39,115 bases of DNA from Coprobacter sp. (GCA_017462265.1 JAFTRN010000032.1:1-39115); one strand, 5' to 3'; shown: positions 10,401 to 18,296, counted from the first letter of the stretch. The notes: generated by a model from the sequence alone, not told the origin. Made by a program: numbers and translations.

Positions 10401-11630
10401 ATCAATTATTCGTTTGAAAACCATCTGCCCATAACCCATTTGTACACTGATGCCGACAAGGTCGAAAAAATCGTATTCAATCTGCTCTCTAACGCATTCA
10501 AATATACTCCCGATGGAAAAAGTATCACTCTCTCGGCCACGATAGATAACAATAGATTGGCCTTTGCTGTAAAAGACGAGGGTACAGGAATATCTCCCGA
10601 AAAAGCCGGTGAAATATTCAATCGATTCGAAACTCTCGGGAGACAAGACAACAGCCTCTCTACCGGCATAGGACTATCGCTCGTAAAGGAATTAATCAAT
10701 CTGTTACACGGCTCTATTACCGTCGAGAGCATACCGGGCGAAGGAAGTACTTTTACAGTATATCTGCCGATAGATGTAGCGATATATCGCAACGATCCGA
10801 TGGCCGAATTTACACTCACCGATGGAGAAAGCCCCATCGGCGACGAGAGTGTCGGTGATACCCCATCAACAACTCGCGAGACACTGCTCATCGTTGAAGA
10901 CAACGGAGAATTGCGCAATTTTATACGAAGTATCCTGCAAGAAGACTATTCCATACTCACAGCACGAGATGGTGTAGAGGGATTACAAAAAGCCAAAGAG
11001 TATATTCCAACACTGATTATCAGTGATATTATGATGCCACGAATGGACGGAATAGAATTGCTCAATGCCATAAAGCAGTCACACGACACGTCGCACATAC
11101 CCACCATTCTATTGTCGGCCAAATCATCGATTGACGACCGTATAAAGGGGCTTGACTATGGAGCCGACGATTATATCACGAAACCATTCAGCTCGTCGTA
11201 CCTCAAAGCCCGGATACGCACTCTACTGCAAAAACGCAAAGATTTACGTACTTACTATTTGGCACAAGAAGATGCGAAAAAGCCTACAGAGCCGGAAAAC
11301 ATTACCAAATTCGACGATGAATTTATAAAACAAATCATCGGACTTATCGAGAAAAATCTGCAAAACAACGATTTCAAAATCGAAGATATGGCCGAAACTT
11401 TACATATGAGCCGCACGGTGTTTTATCGCAAGATAAAATCGATTACCGACATCTCGCCTATAGATTTAGTGCAAGAAATACGTCTCAAAGAGGCTGTTCG
11501 CTTGCTCGAAACAGGTGGTTATCGAGTATCGGAAATTGCCTACCAATGTGGATTCTCGTCACCCCAATATTTCAGTCGGGTGTTCAAAGACAAATTTGGC
11601 TGTACCCCATCGGAATACAAGAAAAATTAA
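7404..11630 (+). CDS. Hybrid two-component system sensor-regulator (HTCS), probably pectin-responsive
   Basis: A 1408-residue one-protein signalling system of the Bacteroidetes HTCS type. It has a signal peptide (1 to about 20, ITSAQ-like end LVTSAQ), a periplasmic sensor of two-component-propeller repeats (motifs GLSQNIVQCITQD, DGYIWLATWNGLEKFDG, GRIWIGTYGGGVH) to about residue 760, a Y_Y_Y domain, and one membrane span at about 864-888. In the cytoplasm follow a HisKA dimerisation domain with phospho-acceptor His913 in FTDISHELRTPLT, an HATPase with N-box NLLSNAFKYTPDG and GIGLSLVKEL, a receiver with phospho-acceptor Asp1208 in LIISDIMMPRMDG and Lys in YITKPF, and a C-terminal AraC-type HTH. 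In known HTCS an oligosaccharide binds the propeller and the AraC domain activates nearby enzyme genes. Here the divergent PL1 and the PL11 gene are the obvious targets (inference). Start 7404 begins the signal peptide; the longer TTG start is rejected. Confidence 0.95.
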   Translation: MYKYIVTILFLIISLVTSAQSLLHVKHYSTEDGLSQNIVQCITQDNDGYIWLATWNGLEKFDGYQFRNYKSYPTDTVRLDYNRIIYIKKGFGTHIWCQTYSGKVYLFDSKTEQYYNVLHEPENRFYGDRISKLIPMDKGVMWIINPEGKHYRIDEHKCMTDREMAVPYTILPSDNHTYTIADDAWGNEWILTNHGTYEYGKNIATKEIFQYIASSNTHTYFATENEVFAYTPTIGIHKIEEIGHLERIDGLHILSDGNLSIATNTALIIYNTGENSVRKIDYRQRELQISLIYDTSDGAIWTFNGTNEVLRAASGDNSFQSIKFVESSSPRNCFIHEDSFGCVWVQHPNGHFSYYDKQANILRQARYRENGEEKIYHDPGRNFFIDRDNNLWLCGKSGFDYLNFTHRNYDLIGKNGDIRGLFIDSHQHLWRADKEGIISLYDLDGAYIGNLSADGNIVADNRVVFGSNAYAFFEDRLHRIWIGTKEHGLYIATPIHNKKYRIVHYQNNSQTYGLCENSIYAITADKLGRIWIGTYGGGVHLVENPYTDNLRFIHHRNKWADYPQEALKVRSILSLDNGVILAGTTGGLLTFGANFAQPDEVKFYLNRRCQEQTSSLSNNDVMYIYRRKNGDLYIVPYSGGISRIESHNLLTDSLSFTHYNRQNGLPSDLAYSLIEDDDRNLWIIFENSICQYNPESGTTDIYNHYNLHTTLPITECPPILDKMGRMYIGLESGLLRLNIAHLQKSCITPPIVFTRITSQNDDGQKEVSPIIGNKLILNPQQRNINIGFVALDYTNPTAIHYAYRLQGINNSWNNLQGNHTVSFAGLPAGNWNLEVRSTNGDGVWVDNTHTLTIVAEPTFRETPWAVLLYIFIGICIIALITGIFLYISNLRRSVSIEQQVTQLKLRFFTDISHELRTPLTLISAPIEETLQHEQLTEEGRKNLETAQRNTHRMLRLINQILDFRKIQNDKMRLYIRNVDIAELLQHTFESFEHLAGEHRINYSFENHLPITHLYTDADKVEKIVFNLLSNAFKYTPDGKSITLSATIDNNRLAFAVKDEGTGISPEKAGEIFNRFETLGRQDNSLSTGIGLSLVKELINLLHGSITVESIPGEGSTFTVYLPIDVAIYRNDPMAEFTLTDGESPIGDESVGDTPSTTRETLLIVEDNGELRNFIRSILQEDYSILTARDGVEGLQKAKEYIPTLIISDIMMPRMDGIELLNAIKQSHDTSHIPTILLSAKSSIDDRIKGLDYGADDYITKPFSSSYLKARIRTLLQKRKDLRTYYLAQEDAKKPTEPENITKFDDEFIKQIIGLIEKNLQNNDFKIEDMAETLHMSRTVFYRKIKSITDISPIDLVQEIRLKEAVRLLETGGYRVSEIAYQCGFSSPQYFSRVFKDKFGCTPSEYKKN

Positions 11631-11639
11631 ACATTTACT

Positions 11640-12482
11640 ATGAAAAAAGTTATCCTTGTTTTGTCTTGCGCTATTGTAGCATTGATGGGTATATCCTGTC
11701 ATAAGACGCAGAATGAAATTACCGTGATTTCGTATAATATACGCATGAGTGGCGACCCTCATGGCGACGGTGAGCACTTCTGGGAATATCGCAAACACGC
11801 CACCATAAATATGATAACCGAGGAACAACCTACGATAGTCGGTATGCAAGAGGTGTGTCCCGACCAGATGACTTATCTCGTAGAAAATCTGCCGGCATAC
11901 GGGCATATAGGTGTGGGACGCGAGGACGGCAAATCCGAAGGTGAACACATGGCTATATTCTATCTCAAAGACAAGGTGGAACTGATAGACGGAGGCACTT
12001 TCTGGCTGTCGGAAACGCCCGACGTGCCCTCTATGGGGTGGGACGCCGTATGTAAACGCACCTGTACGTGGGCATTGTTGCGCATGAAAGAGAACGGTAA
12101 AGAATTTGTCTTCGTCAATACCCACCTCGACCATATAGGCAAAACCGCCCAACGCGAAGGATTGGCTTTGATTGTAAAGCGTATAGAAAAGCTCATACCC
12201 GAAAATGCAACTGCATTCCTTACCGCCGACTTCAATACGGTATCGAGCGACACTATATTCGAGCCGTTGAAGGCCAAAATGAACGACGCTTGCGCTCATG
12301 CAGCCATAAGCGACAATAGAGGCACCTATCACAACTGGGGACGTAAAGAAGATCCTTCGGCCATCGACAATATATTCTATTGTGGAGCCTCGGCCGATAG
12401 TTTCTCGGTATTGTGTGATAAAAATTATGGCGCGCCCTACATTTCGGATCATTATCCGGTAATGCTGAAAGCTTCTTTCTAA
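11640..12482 (+). CDS. Endonuclease/exonuclease/phosphatase family lipoprotein
   Basis: A 280-residue protein of the EEP superfamily (DNase I/sphingomyelinase fold). The signal peptide ends in a lipobox-like GISC (Cys at about 20), so it is probably an anchored lipoprotein. The metal and catalytic motifs are all present: SYNIRM near the start, GMQEV, VNTHLDHIG, TADFNTV, and the C-terminal pair AIDNIFY and ISDHYPV. Substrate cannot be read from the sequence. Bacteroidetes homologues are usually annotated only by family, and phosphodiester or phosphate ester cleavage of an external substrate is the best general guess. It begins 9 bases after the HTCS stop, so the two are very likely cotranscribed. 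Confidence 0.88.
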   Translation: MKKVILVLSCAIVALMGISCHKTQNEITVISYNIRMSGDPHGDGEHFWEYRKHATINMITEEQPTIVGMQEVCPDQMTYLVENLPAYGHIGVGREDGKSEGEHMAIFYLKDKVELIDGGTFWLSETPDVPSMGWDAVCKRTCTWALLRMKENGKEFVFVNTHLDHIGKTAQREGLALIVKRIEKLIPENATAFLTADFNTVSSDTIFEPLKAKMNDACAHAAISDNRGTYHNWGRKEDPSAIDNIFYCGASADSFSVLCDKNYGAPYISDHYPVMLKASF

Positions 12483-12541
12483 CAAACTCTAAGCCCCAAA
12501 AACATTATCAATCGTTTAACCACTATTAAAACCTATATATT

Positions 12542-13828
12542 GTGATTGATATTGAGACTTTATATGAAATATATTCTCAACACCCAGAAGTGACGACCGA
12601 TAGTCGCCATTGTCCGCAAGGTTCTATATTTTTTGCCTTACGGGGAGAAAACTTCGATGGAAATCAATTCGCTGAAAAAGCCATAGAAGCAGGGTGTGCT
12701 TATGCCGTAGTAGATGACGCCACCGTAGTGCGTGACGACCGGTATCTGCTTGTAGAGAACGTATTGACGACATTACAAACCTTGGCCCGACATCACCGCC
12801 GTACCCTCGGATTACCGATAATCGGTATCACCGGTACCAACGGAAAGACTACCACCAAAGAACTTACAGCGGCTTGTCTTTCGCAACGGTTCAAAATATT
12901 GGCAACCGAAGGAAATCTCAACAACGCCATCGGTGTACCACTCACCCTGTTACGCCTCAACGCCTCGCACGAAATAGCCGTTGTGGAAATGGGCGCCAGC
13001 CACCCCGGCGATATTACCGAATTGGTGGAAATTGCCGAACCCGATTACGGCATCATTACCAACGTGGGGAAAGCCCACTTACAAGGATTCGGGTCCTTCG
13101 AAGGGGTAATCGCTACCAAATGCGAACTCTATGATTTTCTGCGCAATCACGGTGGAAAAGTATTTTTACACAACGAGAACCCCTACCTTCCCTCCCGGGT
13201 AGCCGGACCGGAAACAATACTCTATGGTACGGGTCCGGGACTTTTTGTATCGGGCAGCATGATACAATGCTCTCCCTATCTTTCGTTTGCCTTTACCTAT
13301 GACGAGCATACCCACACCATAGATACCCGGCTCATCGGCAGTTACAACCTCACTAATGCTCTCGCCGCAGTTGCAATCGCATCATACTTTGGTGTTCCGG
13401 CCGAACAAATAAGTATGGCTATTGCCTCATACGAACCCCGAAACAGACGTTCCCAATTGGTAAAGACCGACCGCAACACCCTGATTGTAGATGCCTATAA
13501 TGCCAATCCCACCAGTATGGCTGCCGCTCTCGACAACTTCACGGCAATGGATATGCCCCATAAGGTGGTACTGCTCGGCGATATGGGTGAATTGGGGGCT
13601 GATAGTAGGGCCGAGCATCGTAAAATTGCCGACCGACTGCGTAGCGATGGTACGATAGAAGCCTACTTGGCCGGAAAAGAATTCTGCTCCGTAGCCGAGG
13701 GCCTGACCACCTTCCCCGACACTGACGCGTTGGTAGAATTCTTACAAAATAATCCACTATCCGGCTGCACTATACTCATTAAGGGGTCGCGTAGCGCAAA
13801 ACTCGAAAAATGTCTTGATTGTTTATAA
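12542..13828 (+). CDS. murF: UDP-N-acetylmuramoyl-tripeptide--D-alanyl-D-alanine ligase
   Basis: A 428-residue cytoplasmic ligase that adds D-Ala-D-Ala to UDP-MurNAc-tripeptide, the last soluble step of peptidoglycan precursor synthesis. The N-terminal substrate domain includes VTTDSRHCPQGSIFFALRGE. The ATP-binding P-loop is TGTNGKTT (97-104). The central domain contains EGNLNNAIGVPLTLL and EMGASHPGDI, both hallmarks of MurF. The C-terminal domain carries DAYNANPTSM and LLGDMGELG. Length is close to the family norm. Start is GTG at 12542; no nearer ATG keeps the N-terminal domain. The 59-nt gap after the EEP gene and 27-nt gap before the M24 gene suggest possible cotranscription, with a function unrelated to the upstream regulator. 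Confidence 0.95.
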   Translation: MIDIETLYEIYSQHPEVTTDSRHCPQGSIFFALRGENFDGNQFAEKAIEAGCAYAVVDDATVVRDDRYLLVENVLTTLQTLARHHRRTLGLPIIGITGTNGKTTTKELTAACLSQRFKILATEGNLNNAIGVPLTLLRLNASHEIAVVEMGASHPGDITELVEIAEPDYGIITNVGKAHLQGFGSFEGVIATKCELYDFLRNHGGKVFLHNENPYLPSRVAGPETILYGTGPGLFVSGSMIQCSPYLSFAFTYDEHTHTIDTRLIGSYNLTNALAAVAIASYFGVPAEQISMAIASYEPRNRRSQLVKTDRNTLIVDAYNANPTSMAAALDNFTAMDMPHKVVLLGDMGELGADSRAEHRKIADRLRSDGTIEAYLAGKEFCSVAEGLTTFPDTDALVEFLQNNPLSGCTILIKGSRSAKLEKCLDCL

Positions 13829-13855
13829 TAGATACTTCTTATAACCTCGTTCAAT

Positions 13856-15034
13856 ATGTATCCCGAAACATTCGCTCTTGAAGCACGACTGAGACAAGAA
13901 AAAATACAATCAGCCTTGCGTGATACCGGTTATGACGCTCTATTGCTGGCCGATAATGCCAATCTCTACTACACGGCCGGTCGTGTATTTTGTGGGTATT
14001 CCTACATTCCCGTCGCCGGCGATATACTCTATTTCGTACGTCGCCCGGCAGGATTACAAGGCAACAATGTAATATATATACGCAAACCCGAGCAGATAGC
14101 CGAGGAATTACAATCTCGCGGTTTCCCCCAGCCCCAAACCTTGATGCTCGAAGGCGACAGCCTCTCGTTCGTGGAATATAATCGGTTGGCAGCCTCGTTT
14201 CCCGGAGTAGTCGTATCGGAAAAAGGTACAGCGTTGATACGTGCCGTGCGTGCTGTAAAAACGCCCTACGAAATATCCCTGTTGCGACGCTCGGCCACCA
14301 TTCACGACGCGATGTATCGACACATTCCCCACCTCTACACCGAAGGTATGACCGACATAGAGTTTTCGATAGAGCTCGAACGTTCAGCCCGTCAGCATGG
14401 CTCATTGGGTATATTCCGCATCTTCGGTCGGTCCATGGAAATATATATGGGCAATGTGCTATCGGGCGAGAATGCCGATAATCCATCGCCTTACGACTTT
14501 GCCATGGGTGGTGCCGGAATAGACAGTTCTCTGCCGGTAGGGAGTAATGGCTCACCCATACGCCCCGGACAGACCGTCATGGTAGATATGAATGGCAACT
14601 TCACCGGTTATATGAGCGACCTCTCACGTGTATTTTCTATCGGCAAAATTTCCGAATTGGCCCGACAAGCCCACCACACCTCTATCCGCATACAAGAGGC
14701 TATTGAAAATATAGCCCGTCCGGGAACAGCCGCTGCCGACCTATATAATATAGCCGTGAAAATAACCCAAGACGAAGGGTTGGAACAATATTTCATGGGA
14801 CATCGACAAAAGGCCGGATTCATAGGCCATGGCGTGGGTATAGAGGTAAATGAACTGCCCGTATTGGCGCCACGCTCTCGTGATATATTACAAGAAGGTA
14901 TGACTATTGCTTTAGAACCTAAATTTGTAATTCCCGGCGTCGGTGCTGTGGGAATAGAAAATACCTTTGTGGTCACAGCCAACGGTCTCGAGAAACTCAC
15001 CACCTGTCCCGAGGAGATACTTCCCCTCGACTAA
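13856..15034 (+). CDS. M24 family metallopeptidase (Xaa-Pro aminopeptidase-like)
   Basis: A 392-residue cytoplasmic aminopeptidase of the M24 'pita-bread' family, related to PepQ/PepP, which removes N-terminal residues next to proline. Residues 1-140 form the creatinase-like N-terminal domain. The C-terminal domain has the complete dinuclear metal site: Asp244 in VDMNGNF, Asp255 in YMSDLSR, His325 in GHGVGIEVNE, Glu354 in IALEPKF and Glu368 in GIENTF. No signal peptide. It follows murF by 27 bases, and no clear terminator separates it from the tRNA-Asp downstream. Exact substrate preference is inferred from family only. Confidence 0.9.
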   Translation: MYPETFALEARLRQEKIQSALRDTGYDALLLADNANLYYTAGRVFCGYSYIPVAGDILYFVRRPAGLQGNNVIYIRKPEQIAEELQSRGFPQPQTLMLEGDSLSFVEYNRLAASFPGVVVSEKGTALIRAVRAVKTPYEISLLRRSATIHDAMYRHIPHLYTEGMTDIEFSIELERSARQHGSLGIFRIFGRSMEIYMGNVLSGENADNPSPYDFAMGGAGIDSSLPVGSNGSPIRPGQTVMVDMNGNFTGYMSDLSRVFSIGKISELARQAHHTSIRIQEAIENIARPGTAAADLYNIAVKITQDEGLEQYFMGHRQKAGFIGHGVGIEVNELPVLAPRSRDILQEGMTIALEPKFVIPGVGAVGIENTFVVTANGLEKLTTCPEEILPLD

Positions 15035-15133
15035 ATAAGGGTGAGTAAGTAGGCCAGATAAGCTTTACAAGGGAACAAAAGGCAACAAAAGGACCTAAAT
15101 CCGCAAAAAAATCTCAAAAAAAGCGCCACAGCT

Positions 15134-15164
15134 ATTGCGTATAAGAAAATTATTCGTATCTTTG
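15134..15164 (+). promoter_or_regulatory. Promoter of tRNA-Asp
   Basis: TATCTTTG at 15157-15164 fits TAnnTTTG, and ATTG at 15134-15137 is placed 19 nt upstream, close to the TTTG -33 consensus. The tRNA starts 41 bases after the box. Confidence 0.65.
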
Positions 15165-15205
15165 CACCGCATTTGAGAGAAAAACCTCGATGCAGACCTC
15201 GGATT

Positions 15206-15279
15206 GGTGCGGTAGTTCAGCTGGTTAGAATACATGCCTGTCACGCATGGGGTCGCGGGTTCGAGTCCCGTCCGCACCG
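15206..15279 (+). tRNA. tRNA-Asp (GTC)
   Basis: A 74-nt cloverleaf with a perfect 7-bp acceptor stem, a D-arm, anticodon loop CTGTCAC with anticodon GTC, and a T-arm with GTTCGAGTC. Discriminator is G and the CCA end is not encoded. Confidence 0.97.
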
Positions 15280-15282
15280 CTT

Positions 15283-15311
15283 AAAGCCTTAGAGAAATCT
15301 GAGGCTTTTTT
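15283..15311 (+). terminator. Terminator of tRNA-Asp
   Basis: An 11-bp stem (15283-15293 with 15298-15308, one G-T pair) closed by a GAAA tetraloop and followed by T's, four bases after the tRNA. Confidence 0.88.
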
Positions 15312-15461
15312 ATTTCTCTCTCCGCCCCAGTATGTTTTAGATTTATATTGTTTTTATTGCTATATTTATAATTTGTGTGGGCAACTAATATATGCACTCA
15401 AACGTTTTTTATACAAAGAAGATGTTTCTTCCGAATCTTTTATTAACCAAACCGCTCGAAT

Positions 15462-15632
15462 ATGAAAAACGCCGAAAAAAAACATAGTGAAAATCCTTAT
15501 AGGATACCTTTCGGGACCTATTTTTCTAAAAGAAAGAATCAGCAACCCGATAATGAGGCCCACCACATAAGCCCTCTACCATTCCAATGTTTACGAATGG
15601 GTGCCGAAATATACCCCAAAATACGACGATAG
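15462..15632 (+). CDS. Possible small protein of 56 residues
   Basis: An ATG-started reading frame of 56 codons, beginning MKNAEKKHSENPYRIPFG and ending in TAG, in the otherwise gene-free 15312-15815 stretch. The product would be hydrophilic and basic (many Lys, Arg, His, Asn) with no membrane segment, signal peptide or known motif. No promoter box is convincing. It could be a real small protein, a gene remnant or chance. Nothing else in the 500-base gap looks coding. Confidence 0.25.
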   Translation: MKNAEKKHSENPYRIPFGTYFSKRKNQQPDNEAHHISPLPFQCLRMGAEIYPKIRR

Positions 15633-15754
15633 ATTTCTTAAATAGCTCGCTACTACTCTCACGATTTGACGAAAAATTCATTCCCAAATACCTCTTAAAG
15701 AATTTCTACAATAAAATTTAAACAGCTTCTAAGGTGTATTTCGAGAAAAAAGAG

Positions 15755-15762
15755 TATGTTTG
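15755..15762 (+). promoter_or_regulatory. -7 box of the M28 peptidase gene
   Basis: TATGTTTG matches TAnnTTTG 53 bases before the ATG. No good -33 element was found. Confidence 0.5.
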
Positions 15763-15815
15763 TAGTTGAGGTGAAGAGTAACTTCTAATTCACAAATACG
15801 ACACATACCAAGACT

Positions 15816-16823
15816 ATGAACTTATTCCAAAATCTATTTATTGCGATAAGTATATGTTTCGCATCCATCTGCCACGCACAACAAGATTGGGTGTCGGGCC
15901 TCCCAAACATCACTCCCGAACAAGCCGAAAATTACGTTGGATTCCTCGCTGATGACCTACTCGAAGGCCGAGATGCCGGAACTCGCGGAAGCCGTATCGC
16001 CGCCGGTTACATCGTTTCGCTATTGAAGGATTGGGGTGTAACACCTCTATACTCCGCGGGATTTTATCAGCCATTCGATATTTATTGCGGCACGAAACCT
16101 ACCCGCACAAGTTGGACCATAGACTCGGTGGCTATCGAAAATGTGAAAAGGCAACCCGCCTACGGACATCGCAAATTACATAATATACTGGCTATGATAC
16201 CCGGCAAGATAACTGACGAATGTATCGTAATAGGCGCGCACTACGACCACGATGGTATAAACGAAGATATAGAGGGGGATTGTATCTACAATGGTGCCGA
16301 TGATAATGCTTCGGGTGTATCGGCCGTACTACAAATAGCCAAAGCCTTGAAATCGACAGGAAAGCAACCTCTACGTACTATTATCCTCGCTTTTTGGGAC
16401 GGTGAAGAGAAGGGGGCGCTCGGCTCGCAATATTTTGTTTCGAACTTACCTGCGCAACTCTCTGTCAAAGGGTATATCAATTTCGATATGATAGGCCGAG
16501 GCCCGATTGACAATCCGCAACACCTAACCTATTTCTATACAGCCGCATATCCGATGTTTGAACGTTGGTTGCGCAAAGATATGGAAAAATATAATTTTGC
16601 CTTTACACCCGATTACAGGGCTTGGGAGTCTCCAACCGAAGGTAGCGACAACGCCCCGTTTGCCCGTGCCGGTATTCCTATCGTATGGTATCATACCGAG
16701 GGACACCCCGACTATCACCGCCCCTCGGACTCTGCAGAAAAAATCGACTATAAAAAACTCACAGACATCACCCGCGCCGCCTATCTGTGTACCCTACGCA
16801 TGGCAAATACAGACGACTTATAA
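15816..16823 (+). CDS. M28 family zinc metallopeptidase, secreted
   Basis: A 335-residue exported aminopeptidase-like protein. A signal peptide (about 1-22, ICHAQQ) is followed by a short N-terminal region with DDLLEGRDAGTRGSRIAAGY, typical of the M28 proteins of Bacteroidetes. The di-zinc site is complete: His142 in GAHYDHDG, Asp162/163 in GADDNASG, the Glu-Glu pair at 197-198 in DGEEKGALGS, Asp224 in NFDMIGR and His301 in HPDYHRPSD. It should remove N-terminal residues from peptides in the periplasm or outside. It stands alone, with its own promoter and a terminator shared with the convergent DUF3078 gene. Confidence 0.92.
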   Translation: MNLFQNLFIAISICFASICHAQQDWVSGLPNITPEQAENYVGFLADDLLEGRDAGTRGSRIAAGYIVSLLKDWGVTPLYSAGFYQPFDIYCGTKPTRTSWTIDSVAIENVKRQPAYGHRKLHNILAMIPGKITDECIVIGAHYDHDGINEDIEGDCIYNGADDNASGVSAVLQIAKALKSTGKQPLRTIILAFWDGEEKGALGSQYFVSNLPAQLSVKGYINFDMIGRGPIDNPQHLTYFYTAAYPMFERWLRKDMEKYNFAFTPDYRAWESPTEGSDNAPFARAGIPIVWYHTEGHPDYHRPSDSAEKIDYKKLTDITRAAYLCTLRMANTDDL

Positions 16824-16824
16824 C

Positions 16825-16860
16825 GAAAAAATAGGAAAGCCGAGGCTTTCCTATTTTTTC
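16825..16860. terminator. Bidirectional terminator between M28 and DUF3078 genes
   Basis: A perfect 17-bp inverted repeat (16825-16841 with 16844-16860) whose ends are A-runs and T-runs, so it works as a terminator on both strands between two convergent genes. Confidence 0.92.
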
Positions 16861-16878
16861 GCATATTGAATTGAGCGC

Positions 16879-17787
16879 TTAGAAATTATATTGCAATCCG
16901 AGAGCCAGAACCTCTTTGAATTGGACTTTGGGGCATTTTCCCTCACCTACGACTTCTCCTGCTTCATTCTTTATATCATAGGGCAACTTGATATCGTTGT
17001 CGTATATAAGATTGGTCGATACCGAAGCCGACAACCATTTATTGATAGTAAAGTTTATCTGTACGTCCCAAGCCACATCGATATTTTTCACCTCTTTGCC
17101 TCGACAATAGTCGGTGAAGAGGTTGAGACGAGAGTAGAGATTGACATTTTTCATTATGTCGTAATTGAGTTCGGCTTTGAGGTTGGCACCACCCTCATTC
17201 AACGATTTACAACCGGGTTTCACACCAAATGCACCTTGATCGGAAAGCGACTCATCGAGCACAAAGGTACCTTTCCATGTAACCGGAGTGAAGACAAGGG
17301 TAAATATCTTGGCCGGTGTCCATGTGATACCCAAACCGGCCGACACATAAGCGGGAGCCATGAATCGCGATACAAACGTGCGATTGTCGCCCGAATAATT
17401 ATAGCCATTGGAGAATTGCGACTGATAGGTAAGGAACGCACTCAAATAAAGCGTTTTATGGATATTGAAACCATAATTGGAATTCAAATATATCTTATCG
17501 GTGGTCTTCTTCAATGGATCGTCTTTGGTTTGATTGAAACCATAGGCAAACTCTATACGATTCTGCCACAAATGAGCCTCGTTTTTATAATCGGCCTGAT
17601 AGGTAAACTGCGCATCGAGCGCCAAAGCGTTTTCACCACCCGAGGCCCAATTGGTAAAACTTGATTGCGTAAATTTAAGGCCTGCGAATCCGGTAGTTTT
17701 CCACGGTTTTGCCGGAGCGTCTTGCGCAAAAATAAAGGTTACAGGCATCATAGCCAAAGATGCCAGAAGGAGATACTTTTTAATCAT
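16879..17787 (-). CDS. DUF3078 domain outer-membrane protein
   Basis: A 302-residue exported protein with a signal peptide (about 1-22, TFIFAQ). It contains the DUF3078 pattern, including GFAGLKFTQSSFTNWASGGEN near residue 35-55, and then many alternating amphipathic strands ending in an aromatic Phe (LGLQYNF), as expected for an outer-membrane beta-barrel. Function is unknown for the family. The ATG at 17787 is preferred: the alternative at 17808 lies only 4 bases from the -7 box, where transcription would begin downstream of it. Divergent from the rubredoxin gene. Confidence 0.87.
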   Translation of the reverse strand: MIKKYLLLASLAMMPVTFIFAQDAPAKPWKTTGFAGLKFTQSSFTNWASGGENALALDAQFTYQADYKNEAHLWQNRIEFAYGFNQTKDDPLKKTTDKIYLNSNYGFNIHKTLYLSAFLTYQSQFSNGYNYSGDNRTFVSRFMAPAYVSAGLGITWTPAKIFTLVFTPVTWKGTFVLDESLSDQGAFGVKPGCKSLNEGGANLKAELNYDIMKNVNLYSRLNLFTDYCRGKEVKNIDVAWDVQINFTINKWLSASVSTNLIYDNDIKLPYDIKNEAGEVVGEGKCPKVQFKEVLALGLQYNF

Positions 17788-17812
17788 AGTATTATTTTTT
17801 ATATTCATTTTG

Positions 17813-17820
17813 CAAAAATA
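17813..17820 (-). promoter_or_regulatory. -7 box of the DUF3078 gene
   Basis: On the reverse strand this reads TATTTTTG, with CTTG 19 nt upstream as a -33-like element. It supports the start at 17787. Confidence 0.55.
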
Positions 17821-17863
17821 CGCAAAAAGAGTTTTTTTTCAAGCATATAAACAAAAAAGTTCG

Positions 17864-17871
17864 TATATTTG
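17864..17871 (+). promoter_or_regulatory. -7 box of the rubredoxin gene
   Basis: TATATTTG matches TAnnTTTG and lies about 85 bases before the rubredoxin ATG, giving a leader of roughly 80 nt. Confidence 0.5.
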
Positions 17872-17956
17872 TTATGAGATATGTAACCTCTATGACGTAT
17901 TTGGCCCACAGAGAACATAGATATAAGATTTACAACTTCTTAAAATGCAGAAAATT

Positions 17957-18121
17957 ATGAAAAAGTACAGATGTACCGTATGCGATTGGATTTATGATCC
18001 CGAAAAAGGCGATCCCGAAGGTGGTATCACCCCCGGAACAGCATTTGAAGATATTCCCGAAGATTGGGTTTGCCCCCTATGCGGCGTAGGGAAAGACGAA
18101 TTTGAAGCCGTAGAGGAATAA
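17957..18121 (+). CDS. Rubredoxin
   Basis: A 54-residue small iron electron carrier. The two CxxC knuckles are CTVC (residues 6-9) and CPLC (residues 39-42), in the standard contexts [15 protein letters not shown] and [15 protein letters not shown], with the normal spacing and length of the family. The four cysteines bind one iron. An in-frame ATG at 17945 would add four residues; 17957 gives the usual N-terminus MKKYRC. In anaerobes rubredoxin passes electrons to rubrerythrin or superoxide reductase in oxygen defence, but no partner gene is next to it. Monocistronic, with a strong terminator just downstream. Confidence 0.95.
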   Translation: MKKYRCTVCDWIYDPEKGDPEGGITPGTAFEDIPEDWVCPLCGVGKDEFEAVEE

Positions 18122-18135
18122 TCGTTCAAGACAAG

Positions 18136-18173
18136 AAAAAAGACCGCTAATCAATAAGATAGCGGTCTTTTTT
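18136..18173. terminator. Bidirectional terminator for rubredoxin and tRNA-Gln
   Basis: A perfect 14-bp inverted repeat (18136-18149 with 18160-18173), flanked by A and T runs, between the rubredoxin stop and the convergent tRNA-Gln. Confidence 0.92.
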
Positions 18174-18182
18174 ATGAAAATT

Positions 18183-18255
18183 GTTGCCCGGGAAGGATTC
18201 GAACCCTCACAGGCGGAACCAGAATCCGAAGTGCTACCATTACACCACCGGGCAA
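18183..18255 (-). tRNA. tRNA-Gln (CTG)
   Basis: A 73-nt cloverleaf on the reverse strand with a perfect 7-bp acceptor stem starting U1-A72 as usual for tRNA-Gln, anticodon loop TTCTGGT (anticodon CTG), and a T-arm with GTTCGAATC. The outermost anticodon-stem pair (27-43) is mismatched (T-C), which is tolerable. CCA is not encoded. Confidence 0.92.
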
Positions 18256-18288
18256 TTTTCGACTGCAAAGGTGCGAATTTATTTTGTT

Positions 18289-18296
18289 CAAACGTA
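18289..18296 (-). promoter_or_regulatory. -7 box of tRNA-Gln
   Basis: Reads TACGTTTG on the reverse strand, 33 bases upstream of the tRNA. A second near-match (CACCTTTG at 18266-18273) is closer but lacks the TA. Confidence 0.45.

Noticed and set aside
11559..12485. 308-codon reverse frame opposite the EEP gene
   Set aside because: It overlaps the end of the HTCS gene and shows no recognisable motif.
15095..15277. Short reverse frame over tRNA-Asp
   Set aside because: It is the typical false frame read from a tRNA gene (RTGLEPATPCVTG), not a protein.
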